Positions 24,412-34,236 are shown, numbered from the stretch's first letter. The stretch is DNA of 64,000 nt from Sulfurovum sp. (GCA_027063305.1 JAMORY010000028.1:1-64000), one strand, 5' to 3'. A program made the numbers and translations. The notes: generated by a model not told the origin, from the sequence alone.

Positions 24412-25013
24412 AGTGTACGCTTAACTTGCTCGATCCAAAATGGTATTACTCTCTGTTCGGCTTTGAGCGTGGTACTGAGCCCGTGTCCGGGGTAGATGGT
24501 GTAGTCTTCTGCTATTTTCATCGCTTTCTCCAGACTCTTGATCATATCTTCTGCGCTGGAAGCAGGGAAGTCCCAGCGTCCGATGCTTTGCTGGAAAAGG
24601 AAGTCTCCGCTGAACCATACATCGCCTATCTCGATGACCGAGCATCCGGGGGTGTGTCCTGGGAAGTGGCGGTATTGGACCTTGATACCTTGAATATCGA
24701 GTGCTTCGTCTCCAACGACTTCATAGTCGGGGTTGCTTGGCGGTGTTCCCTGTCCAAGCGGGTCGTCTGTAAGCATGAACACATCTCCTTTGGGGCAGTA
24801 GATGGGGATGTTAAGCGCTTTTTGAACCTCTGCATTGCTCCAGACATGGTCGAAGTGTCCGTGGGTGTTGAGAATGGCGACAGGGTTGGTGACATTGTCC
24901 AGCACCCATGGTGTAGCATCGACCCCCGGATCGATGATGAGGTCTTTTCCCTCAACAGTAACGATGTAGCAGTTGGTCTGGTAGACTCCCATAGGTTGGA
25001 TTTTGATTTGCAT
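24408..25013 (-). CDS. MBL-fold metallo-hydrolase (GloB/YcbL-like)
   Basis: 201-aa metallo-beta-lactamase-fold hydrolase with the metal motif H51-x-H53-x-D55-H56 (THGHFDH), the later H in FPGHTPGCSV, D in FSGDFLFQQSIGRWDFP and the final H in YPGHG. These small proteins act on S-D-lactoylglutathione-like thioesters or related substrates; the exact substrate here is unknown. AAGGAA upstream of the ATG is a good ribosome binding site. Convergent with the hotdog gene across the REP pair. Confidence 0.87.
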   Translation of the reverse strand: MQIKIQPMGVYQTNCYIVTVEGKDLIIDPGVDATPWVLDNVTNPVAILNTHGHFDHVWSNAEVQKALNIPIYCPKGDVFMLTDDPLGQGTPPSNPDYEVVGDEALDIQGIKVQYRHFPGHTPGCSVIEIGDVWFSGDFLFQQSIGRWDFPASSAEDMIKSLEKAMKIAEDYTIYPGHGLSTTLKAEQRVIPFWIEQVKRTL

Positions 25014-25015
25014 GA

Positions 25016-25021
25016 TATAAT
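25016..25021 (+). promoter_or_regulatory. -10 box very close to the ferritin-like gene start
   Basis: TATAAT ends 5 nt before the ATG at 25027, which would make the transcript leaderless or nearly so; no ribosome binding site is visible for that ATG. Confidence 0.35.
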
Positions 25022-25026
25022 TCCTT

Positions 25027-25842
25027 ATGGATTTTTACAGTGTATTAGAAGAAGCGATCATCAGTGACGATATCGGTGTCAAAGAGCGGTTGACGCTTCA
25101 GGCTTTGGCGTATTGTAACGAAAATGAGGTTAGAGCAGAGGATGGCTTTGTGCCAAAATGGTTCGAGCGCCCCTCCTATGCTTCCAAGTGTCACATCGTA
25201 GATCCCAGAGAGCTGCCCGCACGGAAAGATTTTGATTCTCCCGAGGGACTGGCAACACTCATTCATGCCATTACCCACATTGAGTATTCAGCCATCGATC
25301 TGGCGCTTGATGCGGTCTACCGTTTCCCGCAGATGCCGACAGACTATAAAAAGGATTGGCTGGTCGTGGCTGAAGATGAGATACGCCACTACAAGATGCT
25401 TAACCGTCTGCTTGAAGGATTGGGGTACGCTTATGGGGATTTCCCTGTTCACTGCGGACTGTTCGATGCGGCGGAGCATACTGCACACAGCGCCTTGGAG
25501 CGTATGGCGGTCGTACCGCGCTACTACGAAGCGAGTGGACTCGATGTCAATCCGCAGATCATGAAAAAGCTTGACAATAAACGAAAGAACCCCCATGTCA
25601 AAGCCCTGATCGATGCATTGAAAGTGATACTCGATGAGGAGATCGACCATGTGCACAAAGGGGATCGGTGGTTTAAGTACCTGTGTGCGAAAGAGGGGCT
25701 TGAAGAGTCGGTCTATTTTGAGATACTCGAACGCTATAATCTTTTGAGCAAACACCGTCCGCACATCAATGTGCAAGCGCGTAAAGAGGCGGGATTTGCG
25801 TGTGAGGAGATACTTAAACTCGGAGCCAAAGCGTGCGACTAG
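25027..25842 (+). CDS. ferritin-like protein, DUF455
   Basis: 271-aa DUF455 protein related in fold to the di-iron tRNA hydroxylase MiaE. Diiron-type ligands are visible: E in THIEYSAIDLALDA (about residue 83), ExxH in EDEIRHYKML (about 117-121), E in AAEHTAHSALERM, and ExxH in DEEIDHVHKGDRWF (about 204-210). The substrate is not known. No ribosome binding site is seen before the ATG, and a TATAAT lies just 5 nt upstream. Its end overlaps lpxK by 10 nt. Confidence 0.85.
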   Translation: MDFYSVLEEAIISDDIGVKERLTLQALAYCNENEVRAEDGFVPKWFERPSYASKCHIVDPRELPARKDFDSPEGLATLIHAITHIEYSAIDLALDAVYRFPQMPTDYKKDWLVVAEDEIRHYKMLNRLLEGLGYAYGDFPVHCGLFDAAEHTAHSALERMAVVPRYYEASGLDVNPQIMKKLDNKRKNPHVKALIDALKVILDEEIDHVHKGDRWFKYLCAKEGLEESVYFEILERYNLLSKHRPHINVQARKEAGFACEEILKLGAKACD

Positions 25843-26756
25843 ACCATGCATACGAGCAGATGCTCTTTCATCCGCGTTGGTACCATCTGCCTTTTATCCT
25901 CCTTCTGCTCCCTCTCTCCCTTGTCTATGGTACGATCATGCTCATTCGGCGTAAAGTAACGGTACGAAAGTCGTTTGGCATACCGATCGTCAGTATCGGG
26001 AACCTGATCGTCGGAGGAAGCGGGAAGACCCCCTTTGTGATCGAGGTGGCATCGCGGTACCGTGATGTTGCGGTTATCTCCCGTGGATATGGCAGAAAGA
26101 GCAGCGGTTTGGTGGAAGTAAGTCGCAAAGGAGCGGTGCTTGTCGATGTGGAAACAAGCGGTGACGAGCCGATGCTAATGGCACAGTCATTGCCTCATGC
26201 TTCGGTGATCGTAAGTGAAGATAGACACAAAGCCATTGCGCTTGCTAAAGCGCAGGGAGCGAAGCTGATCATCTTGGATGACGGATTTAACCGTGTGGAG
26301 ATAGAGAAGTTCGAAGTGCTTTTGGAGCCTCAGAGGGTTGCCAATCCTTTTCCTTTTCCCGCAGGACCTTTTAGAGAGTTTGCGTTTTGTAAGCGTGCTG
26401 CCGATATCGTAGCAAAAGAGGGGCGTGATTTTAAGCGGAAGGTCAGTGTGGAGAGCCCCGCTTCAAATATGCTTCTGGTTACGGCGATCTCCCACCCCGA
26501 ACGGTTGGAGCCTTTTTTACCCACAGGCGTGATCGAACGACTCTATTTGCCCGATCATGCCTATTTCGATGAAGCACAATTACGGCAAAAGATGGAAGCA
26601 TGCGGTGGGCAAACACTGCTTGTGACACAGAAGGATGCAGTGAAAATGGAAGGGTTTAAGTTGCCGTTGTCGAAAATGAAGTTAAAATTAGAGATACAAT
26701 CAAAAATCATGCATACCATCGATGCGTATGTAAAGGATCAGATAGATGAAGAGTAA
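25833..26756 (+). CDS. lpxK: tetraacyldisaccharide 4'-kinase
   Basis: 307-aa inner-membrane kinase that phosphorylates the lipid A precursor DSMP to lipid IVA. An N-terminal hydrophobic helix (about 18-37) is followed by the Walker A region VGGSGKTPFV (60-69) and LIILDDGFNRVEIEK, here with N in place of the more common Q/H of the DDGxQ motif. Start GTG overlaps the DUF455 gene; the end overlaps argB by 11 nt. Slightly short for the family but complete. Confidence 0.93.
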   Translation: MRLDHAYEQMLFHPRWYHLPFILLLLPLSLVYGTIMLIRRKVTVRKSFGIPIVSIGNLIVGGSGKTPFVIEVASRYRDVAVISRGYGRKSSGLVEVSRKGAVLVDVETSGDEPMLMAQSLPHASVIVSEDRHKAIALAKAQGAKLIILDDGFNRVEIEKFEVLLEPQRVANPFPFPAGPFREFAFCKRAADIVAKEGRDFKRKVSVESPASNMLLVTAISHPERLEPFLPTGVIERLYLPDHAYFDEAQLRQKMEACGGQTLLVTQKDAVKMEGFKLPLSKMKLKLEIQSKIMHTIDAYVKDQIDEE

Positions 26757-27597
26757 AATCGAAGTTGTTACCACACTTCTGGATGCACTTCCTTTTATTA
26801 AGAAGTTCGCCAATGAAAAGATCGTTATTAAGTACGGTGGGTCCGCGCAGACCTCACCGGAGCTCAAGGAGTCTTTTGCACAAGATATCGTACTGCTGCA
26901 TCTTGTCGGGATGAAGCCGATCATTGTACACGGTGGAGGAAAGAGCATTACGACACTGCTTGCGGATCTTGGTGTGGAGACGAAATTCGTAGACGGGCAG
27001 CGTGTAACGACCAAAGAGGTCATGCGTATTGCAGAGATGGTACTTAGCGGAGAGATCAATAAAGAGATCGTCTCACTATTGAACAATCACGGTACCAAAG
27101 CGATCGGGATCTCCGGTAAGGACGGGAAGTTCTTGGAAGCACGCCCTAAAGATTTTGAGAACTTTGGTTATACGGGTATTATTGAGAATGTCAACCCTGA
27201 GATCGTTGACAATATCATTGATGACGGTTTTGTTCCTGTGATCGCACCGATCGCATCGAGCAGTACCATCGGACATCCGGGCTTCAATATAAACGCCGAT
27301 CTTGCCGCCAGTCAGATCGCTGTGGCACTGCAAGCGCGTAAAGTACTTTTCTTAACAGATACTGCTGGTGTGCTTGATAAGGAGATGAACCTTATTACCA
27401 ACCTCGATATCGCCAAGACCGAAGCGTTGAAAAAAGACGGTACGATCAGCGGTGGGATGGTTCCCAAAGTCGATGCCTGTATCGAGGCATTGCGTGGTGG
27501 CGTAAAAAAAGCGCATATCATCGACGGTAGGGTAGAACACTCGCTTTTGCTTGAGATATTGACAAGCTCAGGTGTAGGAACCTGTATCGAGCTTTAA
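26746..27597 (+). CDS. argB: acetylglutamate kinase
   Basis: 283-aa amino-acid kinase, second step of arginine synthesis. Motifs: VIKYGGSAQTSPEL (phosphate-binding Lys), PIIVHGGGKSI, FVDGQRVTTKEVM, FNINADLAASQIAVAL and FLTDTAGVLD, with KKDGTISGGMVPKV for substrate closure. Length is normal. It follows lpxK with an 11-nt overlap. argD is 18 kb upstream, so the arginine genes are dispersed. An N-terminal arginine-sensing helix is short or absent. Confidence 0.95.
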   Translation: MKSKIEVVTTLLDALPFIKKFANEKIVIKYGGSAQTSPELKESFAQDIVLLHLVGMKPIIVHGGGKSITTLLADLGVETKFVDGQRVTTKEVMRIAEMVLSGEINKEIVSLLNNHGTKAIGISGKDGKFLEARPKDFENFGYTGIIENVNPEIVDNIIDDGFVPVIAPIASSSTIGHPGFNINADLAASQIAVALQARKVLFLTDTAGVLDKEMNLITNLDIAKTEALKKDGTISGGMVPKVDACIEALRGGVKKAHIIDGRVEHSLLLEILTSSGVGTCIEL

Positions 27598-27616
27598 CCC
27601 CCCTAGGAGGGAACAG

Positions 27617-28537
27617 ATGAGACGGAGAGGAATAGGGAAGAGGATCGGATGGGTACTTTTTACGCTTGTGATATGCTTGGAAGCTGAGGTGATCAAACCG
27701 CTTCCCGATACAGTAGAAGTGGATGCGCAAAAAGCTGCATTGGGGAAAGCGCTTTTCCATGATACGATCCTTTCGAAAGATAATACCGTCTCGTGTATGA
27801 CATGTCATGATCTTGCTAAAGGGGGTGATGATGGGATGAAGTACTCCTTTGGTATTCATGGTCAGCAAGGCGGTATCAACGCTCCGACGGTCTACAATGC
27901 CGTTTTTAACTTTAGGCAGTTCTGGGACGGTAGAGCCACTGACCTGAAAGAACAGGCACTTGACCCGATCACCAACCCTGTTGAAATGGGAGAGACCCTC
28001 CCCCATGTCATACAAAAACTTAAAGCTTCCCCCAAATATAACGAACGTTTTAATCGACTCTATACAGATGGTGTGACAGCAGATAATCTGGCTGATGCCA
28101 TTGCAACGTATGAAAAGACATTGATTACACCTAACAGTCCTTTTGATCGCTATCTAAAAGGTGATAAAAATGCGATCTTCCCCGAAGCGAAAGAGGGCTA
28201 TCGCCTCTTCAAACTAAAAGGGTGTATTATTTGTCATAACGGTATGAATGTCGGAGGTAATCTCTATAACCGTTTTGGCATCTATACGGATGCGAACAGT
28301 ACACAGTTGGGGCGTTACAATCTGACAGGTAGAGAGTCGGACAAGTTTGTTTTCAAGGTTCCTTCGTTAAGGAATGTTGCACTGACAGCACCCTATATGC
28401 ATGATGGAAGGTTCGATACGCTTTATGATGCAGTCAAGTGGATGAGCCAATATCAGTTAGGACGCTATATTACTGATAGAGAGATCCGTCAAATTGAAGC
28501 GTTTTTACGTAGTTTGACCGGAAAGATGGTGAAGTAG
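27617..28537 (+). CDS. dihaem cytochrome c peroxidase (MauG/CCP family)
   Basis: 306-aa periplasmic peroxidase with a signal peptide (about 1-23) and two haem c sites, C60-M-T-C63-H64 and C203-I-I-C206-H207. The axial Met region (APYMHDGRFDTL) and the conserved FNFRQFWDGRA segment are present. It reduces H2O2 with electrons from c-type cytochromes. A strong ribosome binding site (AGGAGGG) precedes the ATG. Only one base separates its stop from the start of the following c-di-GMP enzyme. Confidence 0.92.
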   Translation: MRRRGIGKRIGWVLFTLVICLEAEVIKPLPDTVEVDAQKAALGKALFHDTILSKDNTVSCMTCHDLAKGGDDGMKYSFGIHGQQGGINAPTVYNAVFNFRQFWDGRATDLKEQALDPITNPVEMGETLPHVIQKLKASPKYNERFNRLYTDGVTADNLADAIATYEKTLITPNSPFDRYLKGDKNAIFPEAKEGYRLFKLKGCIICHNGMNVGGNLYNRFGIYTDANSTQLGRYNLTGRESDKFVFKVPSLRNVALTAPYMHDGRFDTLYDAVKWMSQYQLGRYITDREIRQIEAFLRSLTGKMVK

Positions 28538-28538
28538 T

Positions 28539-31406
28539 ATGCAACGTAGTAAGTTTGAACAGCTAAAAAAGCGAGTCGATCCGTTCAGCCTGTTACTGGT
28601 CTTCTTTTTTGTGTTGCTTGTAATACTTTTTAGCTACTTAATGAAGATCGATAGAGATCTAAAGTACTATACTGCTTACCATCATCAGCTGGAGAAAATG
28701 CGGGTGATAGATTATCAGTTGGATAGTTTTTTCTTTCGAACGTTCCGATATATAAATTATGATGAGATGAACCGACTCGAAAAAGAGTTCAAGTTGCGGA
28801 TTGCACAGTTGAAAGCGGAGGATACACAAGAGGGGTTTAGGACGGATGTCCATTATGGGATTGAAAAGATCGCTCAGGCTTATCAGAAAAAAGAGATCTA
28901 CTTTGAAGATTTTAAATCACTCAATGCCAGAGTGACCAATACGATCCATTTTCTTTTTGATCTACGTAAAACGTTGGAACAGGATCTTTTTAAAACACTA
29001 CAAAAAAAGGTACTTGTTGATAATATCTTCTTTTCTATCAGTCAAACACTGATGGACATTCCCTATGATGAGATACGTATTAAAGAGGAGTTGAAAAGAC
29101 TGTTACTTCATGAGAAAGATGAACGGTTGATCTACTTTGCAAAGCACACCAAACAGTTTCTTCGTGATATTGAAATGATGAAGCGGATCAAAGAGCGTAT
29201 TAAGCAGAGTCGCTTAAGAAGTGAGATCAATCAATTACTTATAATTTTGGAAAAACATTACCAAAAGCAGATGTTACAGCAGAAGATGATCGCACTTACA
29301 CTGTTTATCTTTGCATTTGGTATTTTGGTTGTTCTAATGATCGGTTATCGTCGTATTCGTAAGAATACACGTGAACTTCAAGCCTTCCGCTATGCGATCG
29401 AGATGAGTGATAATGCGATCGTCCTGACCAATACCGATCGAGAGATCGAATATGTCAATGAAGCATTCGAACAAAAATCGGGCTATACCAAAGAGGAAGT
29501 AATGGGGCATAACCCCAATATCTTGAAATCAAATCTTATGAGTGATACCTTCTATCAGCATATGAACGAAACGCTGGAGCGAGGAGAGATCTGGCAAGGG
29601 GAGATCATTAATCGACATAAAAATGGTGAGCTGGTCTATGAAAAATCCTCTATCATTCCGATCATTGTTGACGGAGAGCTCATACAGTATCTTGCGATCA
29701 AGCTTGATATTACCGAGTATAAGCGTCAGCAGCAGCACTTAAAGCTCGCAGGTAAAGTGTATGAGATGATCGGTGACGGGATCATCGTAACCGATAAACA
29801 AAAGAAGATCATCTCTGTCAACCCTGCCTTTATCGAGATGTTTGGTTATACAGAGGATGAGTTGATCGGGAAAGAGCCAATGGTCATCAAAACGTTACAG
29901 GAGGATCGCTATTTCTATCGGCAAATGTGGAATCAGCTATTAACACATGACAGATGGTCGGGGAAAGTCTATAATGAGACGAAATCAGGAGAACCGTTAC
30001 CTATATGGTTGACACTTGCCGTAGTACGGGATGATAAAGGGGATGTGGAAAACTTTATCGCGATCTATACTAATTTGAAAGATATTATGGATATTCAAGA
30101 GCGTGCGGAGTATCTTGCTTACCATGATAGTTTGACCGGACTGCCTAATCGTGCTTATTTTGATCTTCGCATTACCGATATGATGACGTCGATACAGGGT
30201 GTGGATGAGACAATGGCCGTATTCTTTATCGACCTTGATCGATTTAAAGTGATCAACGACACGTTAGGGCATGCCATAGGTGATGAGATGCTTGTGACCC
30301 TTGCTGAGCGAATGAAGCATATCTTTAGTGAAGGGACGCTCTTCGCACGTATCGGTGGGGATGAATTTGTTGTGATGAGTATGTTGGAGAGAGGTCGGAA
30401 AGAGGCGGAAGAGATCGCAAAAAAGATATTAACGACCGTACGAGAGCCGATCAAAGTACATGACTACTTACTCAATACGACAGCGAGTATCGGTATTGCG
30501 ATCTTTCCTGAGGATGCCAAAGAGAAAGATGAGATCGTCAAATATGCCGACTCTGCAATGTATGCGGCAAAGGAGAAGGGAAAAGATAACTACCAGTTCT
30601 ATAGTAAACAGCTTTCATTGGATGTACAGCAGCGTATGAATTTGGAACAGGAGCTCACCCATGCGCTTGAACGTGATGAGTTTATGCTCTATTATCAACC
30701 GCAATACCGTTTGGATACACGTAAGATCATCGGTGTAGAGGCGTTGATACGTTGGAACAATCAAAAACTCGGTTTTGTCTCTCCGAACGATTTTATTACC
30801 ATTGCGGAGGAGACAGGACTTATTTTGGAGATCGGCTACTATGTCATAGAGGAGGCGTGTCGTGCCTATTTACATTGGAAAAGAGAAGGGTATGCACTTG
30901 AACATATTGCGATCAATGTATCATCGGTGCAATTTAGAGATGAAGCCTTCTTGCCGACGCTAAAAGAGATACTGCAACGTACGGGTGTTTCGCCTTCCGT
31001 GATCGAAATAGAGATCACAGAGCGTTTCATCATGGAGTATACCACGACGAATCTGACCGTTCTAGATGACTTGCGTCAGCTTGGCTGTCAAATATCCATT
31101 GATGATTTCGGTACGGGGTACTCGTCGATGAGCTATATGAAGAAACTGCCTTTGGATACGATCAAGATCGATAAATCCTTTATTGATGAACTGCCGGAGA
31201 ATATGCATGATGCCGAGGTTTCCAAAGCGATCATCGCCCTTTCGAAGAGTTTGGGGTATCAGGTGATCGCCGAGGGGATAGAGAATGAGGAGCAAGAGGT
31301 GTTCCTTCGTGTACAAGGGTGTGATATGGGACAAGGGTACTACTTCTCCAGACCGATGGATGAGGAGAAGATGGTCGCTTTCTTAAAAGCGCATCTGTCT
31401 AAGTAA
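28539..31406 (+). CDS. sensor protein with PAS-PAS-GGDEF-EAL domains
   Basis: 955-aa membrane protein. Transmembrane helices at about 20-36 and 248-268 bound an all-helical sensory region (possibly a DAHL-type domain: LDSFFFRTFRYINYDEMNRL). Then two PAS/PAC units (about 285-400 and 405-520), GGDEF (RIGGDEFVVM, about 603-612) and EAL (GVEALIRW, about 732-739, with IDDFGTGYSS, AINVSSVQF, IKIDKSFID and VIAEGIE). Both catalytic motifs are intact, so it may be bifunctional. It starts one base after the peroxidase gene, so peroxide or redox state may be the cue (inference). Confidence 0.92.
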   Translation: MQRSKFEQLKKRVDPFSLLLVFFFVLLVILFSYLMKIDRDLKYYTAYHHQLEKMRVIDYQLDSFFFRTFRYINYDEMNRLEKEFKLRIAQLKAEDTQEGFRTDVHYGIEKIAQAYQKKEIYFEDFKSLNARVTNTIHFLFDLRKTLEQDLFKTLQKKVLVDNIFFSISQTLMDIPYDEIRIKEELKRLLLHEKDERLIYFAKHTKQFLRDIEMMKRIKERIKQSRLRSEINQLLIILEKHYQKQMLQQKMIALTLFIFAFGILVVLMIGYRRIRKNTRELQAFRYAIEMSDNAIVLTNTDREIEYVNEAFEQKSGYTKEEVMGHNPNILKSNLMSDTFYQHMNETLERGEIWQGEIINRHKNGELVYEKSSIIPIIVDGELIQYLAIKLDITEYKRQQQHLKLAGKVYEMIGDGIIVTDKQKKIISVNPAFIEMFGYTEDELIGKEPMVIKTLQEDRYFYRQMWNQLLTHDRWSGKVYNETKSGEPLPIWLTLAVVRDDKGDVENFIAIYTNLKDIMDIQERAEYLAYHDSLTGLPNRAYFDLRITDMMTSIQGVDETMAVFFIDLDRFKVINDTLGHAIGDEMLVTLAERMKHIFSEGTLFARIGGDEFVVMSMLERGRKEAEEIAKKILTTVREPIKVHDYLLNTTASIGIAIFPEDAKEKDEIVKYADSAMYAAKEKGKDNYQFYSKQLSLDVQQRMNLEQELTHALERDEFMLYYQPQYRLDTRKIIGVEALIRWNNQKLGFVSPNDFITIAEETGLILEIGYYVIEEACRAYLHWKREGYALEHIAINVSSVQFRDEAFLPTLKEILQRTGVSPSVIEIEITERFIMEYTTTNLTVLDDLRQLGCQISIDDFGTGYSSMSYMKKLPLDTIKIDKSFIDELPENMHDAEVSKAIIALSKSLGYQVIAEGIENEEQEVFLRVQGCDMGQGYYFSRPMDEEKMVAFLKAHLSK

Positions 31407-31441
31407 GAAGCGTAAGAGAAGCAGTCCTTAGCTTTTTTAGT

Positions 31442-31447
31442 TATAAT
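31442..31447 (+). promoter_or_regulatory. thrC: -10 box for thrC
   Basis: TATAAT in GTTATAATTATACG, 35 bp before the ATG; AGGAT serves as ribosome binding site. Confidence 0.5.
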
Positions 31448-31481
31448 TATACGACTATTACACCAAACAGGATATTATACG

Positions 31482-32948
31482 ATGCAATTTATCGAAACAC
31501 GCGGTAATGACGGTGTTAAGCCTTCATCCGTCTCATTTTCAGAAGCGATACTCAGCCCGAGCGCAAGTTTCGGCGGACTTTATGTGCCAGAAGCACTTCC
31601 AACGATCGATACGGCGTTCTTGGAAAAACACCTCCAAAGCCACTATAAGACCTTGGCACTGGATTTCCTTACCTCGTTCGGTATCGATATCGAGCCTTCG
31701 GTACTTCAAGCAGCACTTGATCGTTATGATCGTTTTGATGACCCAAGCGATCCGGTACCTCTCTCACAGATCGAAGAGGACTGTTTCGTCTCCGAACTCT
31801 ATCACGGACCGACACGTGCCTTTAAAGATATGGCTCTGCAACCGTTTGGCTACATTCTTTCGCAATTGGCGCAAAAGCGTGGAGAGAATTACCTTATTAT
31901 GGCGGCAACAAGCGGTGATACCGGTCCTGCAACACTTGAGACCTTCAAAGCGCAAGTGAACGTCAAGGTTGCATGCCTCTACCCTGACGGCGGTACATCG
32001 GATGTTCAGCGTTTGCAAATGGTGACAGAAGATGCGGAGAATTTAAAGGTGATCGGGGTAAAGGGTAACTTTGACGATACGCAAAATACCCTTAAAGCAC
32101 TTCTTGCATCGGAAGACTTCAAATCGGAACTTGCTTCCCGTAACATTAAACTCTCTGCTGCCAACTCCGTGAACTTCGGACGTATCATCTTCCAAATCAT
32201 CTATCATATCCATAGCTATTTGGAGATGGTAAGGAATGGAAGCATTGCAATGGGTGAGAAGATCTACCTAGTCGTACCAAGTGGGAATTTTGGGAATGCC
32301 TTGGGTGGTTATTATGCGAAAAAAGCGGGATTGCCGGTCGAGAAGATCCTGATCAGTTCCAATATCAACAATATCCTGACCGACTGGATCAACAAGGGAG
32401 AATATGACCTGACAACTCGTGAGCTTATCATGACCGAATCTCCGGCGATGGATATCTTGAAGAGTTCGAATATCGAGCGTATCATGTACGATATGTTCGG
32501 TGCGGAGCGTACGAAAGAGCTAATGGAAGCATTGGCAAGTGAAGGCAAGTTCGCCTTAACAGCGGAAGAGACGGAATGTTTGCAAGAGGACTTTTCCGCA
32601 AGCTTCTCCGATGATGAGACTTGTGAGATGGAGATCGCGAAGTATGCGAAGAAAGGATACATTATGGACCCGCATACTGCAACATGTATCAAAGCCTATG
32701 AAACGCTTAGAGAGAAGCCGCTTCCTACCGTTATCTATTCAACTGCGGAGTGGACGAAGTTCTCTCCTACGGTAGCCAAAGCTCTAGGACACCCTGTAGA
32801 GGGAGATATTGAAGCATTGCAGTGGGTCAAAGAACATGCTGATGTGACCGTACCGAAAATGATCGATGAACTCTTTGAAAAGCCGATCGTTCATACGGTC
32901 GTGGTTGAAAAAGATGCGATCAAAGAGGAGATGTTGAACTTCTTGTAG
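31482..32948 (+). CDS. thrC: threonine synthase
   Basis: 488-aa PLP enzyme that makes threonine from O-phosphohomoserine. The PLP lysine is K115 in HGPTRAFKDMALQPFG; MAATSGDTGPATLE and VPSGNFGNALGGYYAKK form the phosphate and PLP loops; ANSVNFGRIIFQIIYH is typical of the long (E. coli-like) class. The next gene starts 13 bp after the stop. Confidence 0.95.
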   Translation: MQFIETRGNDGVKPSSVSFSEAILSPSASFGGLYVPEALPTIDTAFLEKHLQSHYKTLALDFLTSFGIDIEPSVLQAALDRYDRFDDPSDPVPLSQIEEDCFVSELYHGPTRAFKDMALQPFGYILSQLAQKRGENYLIMAATSGDTGPATLETFKAQVNVKVACLYPDGGTSDVQRLQMVTEDAENLKVIGVKGNFDDTQNTLKALLASEDFKSELASRNIKLSAANSVNFGRIIFQIIYHIHSYLEMVRNGSIAMGEKIYLVVPSGNFGNALGGYYAKKAGLPVEKILISSNINNILTDWINKGEYDLTTRELIMTESPAMDILKSSNIERIMYDMFGAERTKELMEALASEGKFALTAEETECLQEDFSASFSDDETCEMEIAKYAKKGYIMDPHTATCIKAYETLREKPLPTVIYSTAEWTKFSPTVAKALGHPVEGDIEALQWVKEHADVTVPKMIDELFEKPIVHTVVVEKDAIKEEMLNFL

Positions 32949-32961
32949 GTTTAACAAGGTC

Positions 32962-34200
32962 ATGATGAAGCGGTTCGTAGGATATGCCCTCCCGATATTG
33001 ATGTTAGGGACACTCAGCCATGCCAAGGTGCTTGAGTGCCGGGTGATCATCGGTTCAACGGAGAACTGTAATCCTTACAGTCAGCGTTTTTTACGGGCAA
33101 AAGAGATACAGTATGAACCCAACCGTAAGAAACTGATCGTAGAAAAGACTCTTCCCGTACCGTTGAAACCACGGATGCATGTTATTTCCGTAGATGACCT
33201 GATCGAAGATTATGTCAAGGTGGAGGAGCCTAAACGTTTTAAAGGGACGGGCGATGAGAGCTACTTCAAATCGTTAAAGCCTAAAACATCTGAACCCCAG
33301 CCTACACCCTCTTCAGTAGCAACAACAAAGCCTCCGACACAAGAGATCAACGTAACACAGCCGCCGAAGAGCTCTGAAGTAGCGGTCACTCCTATCAAGC
33401 CTAAGCAGCCTGTCAAAGAGAGTGTCGCCAAAATCCCCAAAACCAAAACGAAGACACAAATACCGGTGAAGCCTCCTGTTCCACAAGAGGGATTCTATGT
33501 CGTAAAAAAAGGGGATACGCTTAGTAAGATCGCATTGATGTACGGGATACGTACAAAAAAATTGATGCAGATAAACAAGATCAAAAAGAAAGATCACTTA
33601 AAGATCGGACAGAAGATCAAGATCCCTGTGCCTCAAAAGAAGATCGATGCGATCGCACGTGCAGAGTATAAGATAGAAGAGGGTGATTATCTGATCGGTA
33701 TAGCGAAGATGTTCGGTCTAACCCCTAAAGCATTGGCAGATGCGAACAATATCAAGCGTTCGGCCGATGTCCGTATCGGTCGGGTATTGAAGTTGCCTCT
33801 TCCTTATAAATTGGCGGAAGAGAAAGCCAAACGAAAACGTGAGCTTGAGAAGAAGAGACGCAACCGCGCACACTATGTCAGCCGCTTTGGAAAACACCGC
33901 CTACGCGTTACGGCAACGGCATACACCTCTCACCGCGGACAGACGGATAAAACCCCGTTCCTTGCGGCATGGAATAACAGACTGAGACCGGGAATGAAGG
34001 TGATCGCCGTCTCACGCGATTTGCTCTATAAATACGGTATGAAGAACGGAACAAAAGTGAAGATCGCCGGACTTCCGGGCTATTACCGAGTACGTGACAA
34101 GATGAACAAGCGCTACAAGAAGCGTATCGATATCTATATGGGAACAAACCGCCGTAAAGCTCTACGCTGGGGAAGAAGAAGTGTGGTTATCTACTGGTAA
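32962..34200 (+). CDS. LysM and 3D-domain cell-wall protein
   Basis: 412-aa exported protein. A signal peptide (ALPILMLGTLSHA) is followed by a Pro/Lys/Thr-rich linker (about 105-172), LysM 1 (YVVKKGDTLSKIALMYG, about 175-220), LysM 2 (YKIEEGDYLIGIAKMFG, about 233-280), a basic coiled segment and a C-terminal 3D/double-psi beta-barrel domain (about 312-412) with VTATAYTSHRGQTD and DKMNKRYKKRIDIYMG, carrying the Asp residues that name the domain. Probably a peptidoglycan-binding lytic enzyme; similar 3D domains occur in MltA and in Gram-positive resuscitation factors. A terminator follows. Confidence 0.85.
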   Translation: MMKRFVGYALPILMLGTLSHAKVLECRVIIGSTENCNPYSQRFLRAKEIQYEPNRKKLIVEKTLPVPLKPRMHVISVDDLIEDYVKVEEPKRFKGTGDESYFKSLKPKTSEPQPTPSSVATTKPPTQEINVTQPPKSSEVAVTPIKPKQPVKESVAKIPKTKTKTQIPVKPPVPQEGFYVVKKGDTLSKIALMYGIRTKKLMQINKIKKKDHLKIGQKIKIPVPQKKIDAIARAEYKIEEGDYLIGIAKMFGLTPKALADANNIKRSADVRIGRVLKLPLPYKLAEEKAKRKRELEKKRRNRAHYVSRFGKHRLRVTATAYTSHRGQTDKTPFLAAWNNRLRPGMKVIAVSRDLLYKYGMKNGTKVKIAGLPGYYRVRDKMNKRYKKRIDIYMGTNRRKALRWGRRSVVIYW

Positions 34201-34212
34201 GAACCGTTAAGA

Positions 34213-34236
34213 AATCGACATCTGCGTGTCGATTTT
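34213..34236 (+). terminator. terminator after the LysM/3D gene
   Basis: AATCGACA - TCTGCG - TGTCGATT followed by TT, an 8-bp perfect stem. Confidence 0.6.

Noticed and set aside
24426-25067. 213-codon open frame opposite the MBL hydrolase gene
   Set aside because: It is antisense to a clear metallo-hydrolase with intact metal motifs, and its translation resembles no family.
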